Both the position numbers and the translations under genes were made by a program. From positions 1-6,864 of the forward strand of contig CAYXKM010000262.1 of assembly GCA_964465665.1 (NCBI GenBank): DNA of 6,864 nucleotides. Direction: 5' to 3'. Shown in pieces: positions 5,681 to 6,864 of the stretch; the first letter of the stretch is position 1, and each line of letters opens with the position of its first letter. Origin of the DNA: JAKEGN01 sp964465665 (GTDB taxonomy: Bacteria > Pseudomonadota > Gammaproteobacteria > Steroidobacterales > Woeseiaceae). Below the pieces are notes generated by a model. It searched no databases and was not told the origin of the DNA. It saw only the letters and a program-made list of their open reading frames with translations.

Positions 5681-6864
5681 TACGCACGCACTGTCGGGGG
5701 AGGAGGGGGCAATACGCCGCCGGCTTCCATGGCCCGGCCGTACGGCCGCATCCCGAGCCAGAATATGAGCGCTGCCGGGGGTCCGAGCAACAGTGAGCCC
5801 AGGAACAGCGAGTAGCGAATGCCTTCTTCCGTGAATATGTATTGCGAGAAGCTTGCGATCACGAGCGGGCCCAGCCCCATGCCAATGACGTTCATGATGA
5901 AAAGAAACAGGAAAGTCATTTGCCCGCGCAGGTGATTGGGCGTGACGCATTGCAGCGCCGCATTCTCCGGAGGCGCCGCCATGCTGGCGAAGATGCTGGC
6001 GACGAACCCGAAGCCGGCCGCAAGCCACGGGCTCGGCATGAGTGGTGACACCATTCCTATGGGCACGGAAATCATGGTGCTGTAGACGACGACCCGGATG
6101 TTGGCGTCGTAACGCCCTTTCTTCCAGTAATGCTCGGCCAGCCAGCTTCCGGCAAAAAGGCCGAGCGGCATGGCGATGAACAGGCTCGCGCCGATCACGT
6201 AGCCGACCTGGGTGGGAGACCAGCCGAAAGTACGACCGTAAAATGCAGGGCCCCACATTCCGAGCCCGAACATCTGGACTGAACGCAGCGCGAGTCCGGC
6301 GAACATCGGTGCATACACCGGCCAGTGAAAACCGAGAAACTTGAAAACTTCCGTCAGCGGCTGTTTCCCTTTCGCCACTCCGCCGCGCCGTTTCGGTTCG
6401 CGAACCGTCAGCATCAATGCCGATACGATAAGTCCGGGTAGCCCCACGACGATCAGCACGACCTGCCAGCCGCGGAGCGTGATGCCGCCGGGCAATGCAA
6501 AATCCTGCGAGGCTCCGATCGCGCCGATCACCGCTCCGCCGATGATCATCGCGAGGCCCGTACCTGCAACGAAACCGAGATTCATTCCCGCGATGGCCCT
6601 CGGGAGTTTCTCCGGGGGAAAGTAGTCCGAGAGCAAGGAATAGGCTGAAGGGCCGCTGGTGGTCTCGCCGACACCCACGCCGACACGCGCTGCGAACAGT
6701 TGCCAGAAATTCCCGGCCAGTCCGCAAAGCGCCGTCATCAGGCTCCAGATCGCTATGCCGGCGGCAAGTATGTGCTTGCGACTGTGGCGGTCCACCAGCC
6801 GCGCAACCGGCAGCCCGAAAATTGCGTAGAAAAACGTAAATGCAAATCCCATGACCAGGCTCAT
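5680..6864 (-). CDS. Spinster-like MFS transporter (N-terminus beyond window)
   Basis: At least 394 residues of a major facilitator superfamily carrier are present, reading from the right edge to TAA at 5682-5680. The first visible segment is a membrane helix ending in GLPVARLVDRHSRK (17-30). This is MFS motif A, which follows the second helix, so helix 1 and the N-terminus lie outside the window. The Met at the edge is probably internal. R60 with the glycine repeat and E67 forms the motif-B-like helix 4. SGPSAYSLLSDYFPPEKLPRA (70-90) is typical of the spinster-like branch. A basic cytoplasmic linker (about 155-180) separates the two halves. About five further helices follow, roughly 190-210, 218-240, 256-276, 282-300 and 316-338, with the last near 352-372. 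The C-terminus carries five consecutive prolines (386-390), four residues before the end. It should sit in the inner membrane. The substrate is unknown. Its position tail-to-tail with a TonB receptor suggests transport of the same or a related organic compound. Confidence 0.9.
   Translation of the reverse strand: MSLVMGFAFTFFYAIFGLPVARLVDRHSRKHILAAGIAIWSLMTALCGLAGNFWQLFAARVGVGVGETTSGPSAYSLLSDYFPPEKLPRAIAGMNLGFVAGTGLAMIIGGAVIGAIGASQDFALPGGITLRGWQVVLIVVGLPGLIVSALMLTVREPKRRGGVAKGKQPLTEVFKFLGFHWPVYAPMFAGLALRSVQMFGLGMWGPAFYGRTFGWSPTQVGYVIGASLFIAMPLGLFAGSWLAEHYWKKGRYDANIRVVVYSTMISVPIGMVSPLMPSPWLAAGFGFVASIFASMAAPPENAALQCVTPNHLRGQMTFLFLFIMNVIGMGLGPLVIASFSQYIFTEEGIRYSLFLGSLLLGPPAALIFWLGMRPYGRAMEAGGVLPPPPPTVRA

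Noticed and set aside
5612..6727. Second minus-strand frame overlapping the MFS gene (about 371 codons)
   Set aside because: It overlaps the transporter in another frame, is Arg-rich without membrane helices, and runs through the terminator hairpin. The MFS frame has conserved motifs and explains the DNA.

Overview
The window looks like chromosomal DNA from a GC-rich Gram-negative bacterium. It encodes a TonB-dependent outer-membrane receptor and a lipobox lipoprotein, and it uses Shine-Dalgarno sites throughout. The gene families (protocatechuate 4,5-cleavage genes, a large TonB receptor and a spinster-like MFS carrier) point to an aromatic-degrading proteobacterium. An alphaproteobacterium of the sphingomonad type or an aquatic gammaproteobacterium would fit, but the sequence does not decide between them. 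I see no tRNA, rRNA, CRISPR array, insertion sequence or integrase.

Region 1 (1-2271, + strand) is a tightly packed catabolic operon. It holds the last 23 codons of an amidohydrolase-family protein, which may be the 4-oxalomesaconate hydratase LigJ. This is followed by ligA and ligB (the two subunits of protocatechuate 4,5-dioxygenase) and ligC (4-carboxy-2-hydroxymuconate-6-semialdehyde dehydrogenase). The genes overlap (ATGA at 74-77, and 8 bases between ligA and ligB) or lie 22 bases apart, and each has its own Shine-Dalgarno site. Together they open the protocatechuate ring and oxidise the product to 2-pyrone-4,6-dicarboxylate. The next enzymes (LigI, LigK) are not in view.

Region 2 (2272-3055) holds a 58-base convergent gap with a strong stem-loop. 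A minus-strand gene for a small lipoprotein with a SnoaL/NTF2-like fold follows, then a 261-base divergent intergenic region. That region contains an inverted repeat, two short direct repeats and a plausible sigma70 promoter for the gene to its right.

Region 3 (3056-6864) holds a complete 849-residue TonB-dependent receptor on the + strand. A Rho-independent terminator lies in the 74-base convergent gap after it. The last gene, on the minus strand, encodes a spinster-like MFS transporter whose N-terminus lies beyond the right edge of the window.

Taken together, the locus has an outer-membrane importer, an envelope lipoprotein, an inner-membrane carrier and a ring-cleavage operon. A reasonable but unproven reading is an uptake-plus-degradation locus for protocatechuate or a larger lignin-derived aromatic. 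No regulator gene is present in the window.
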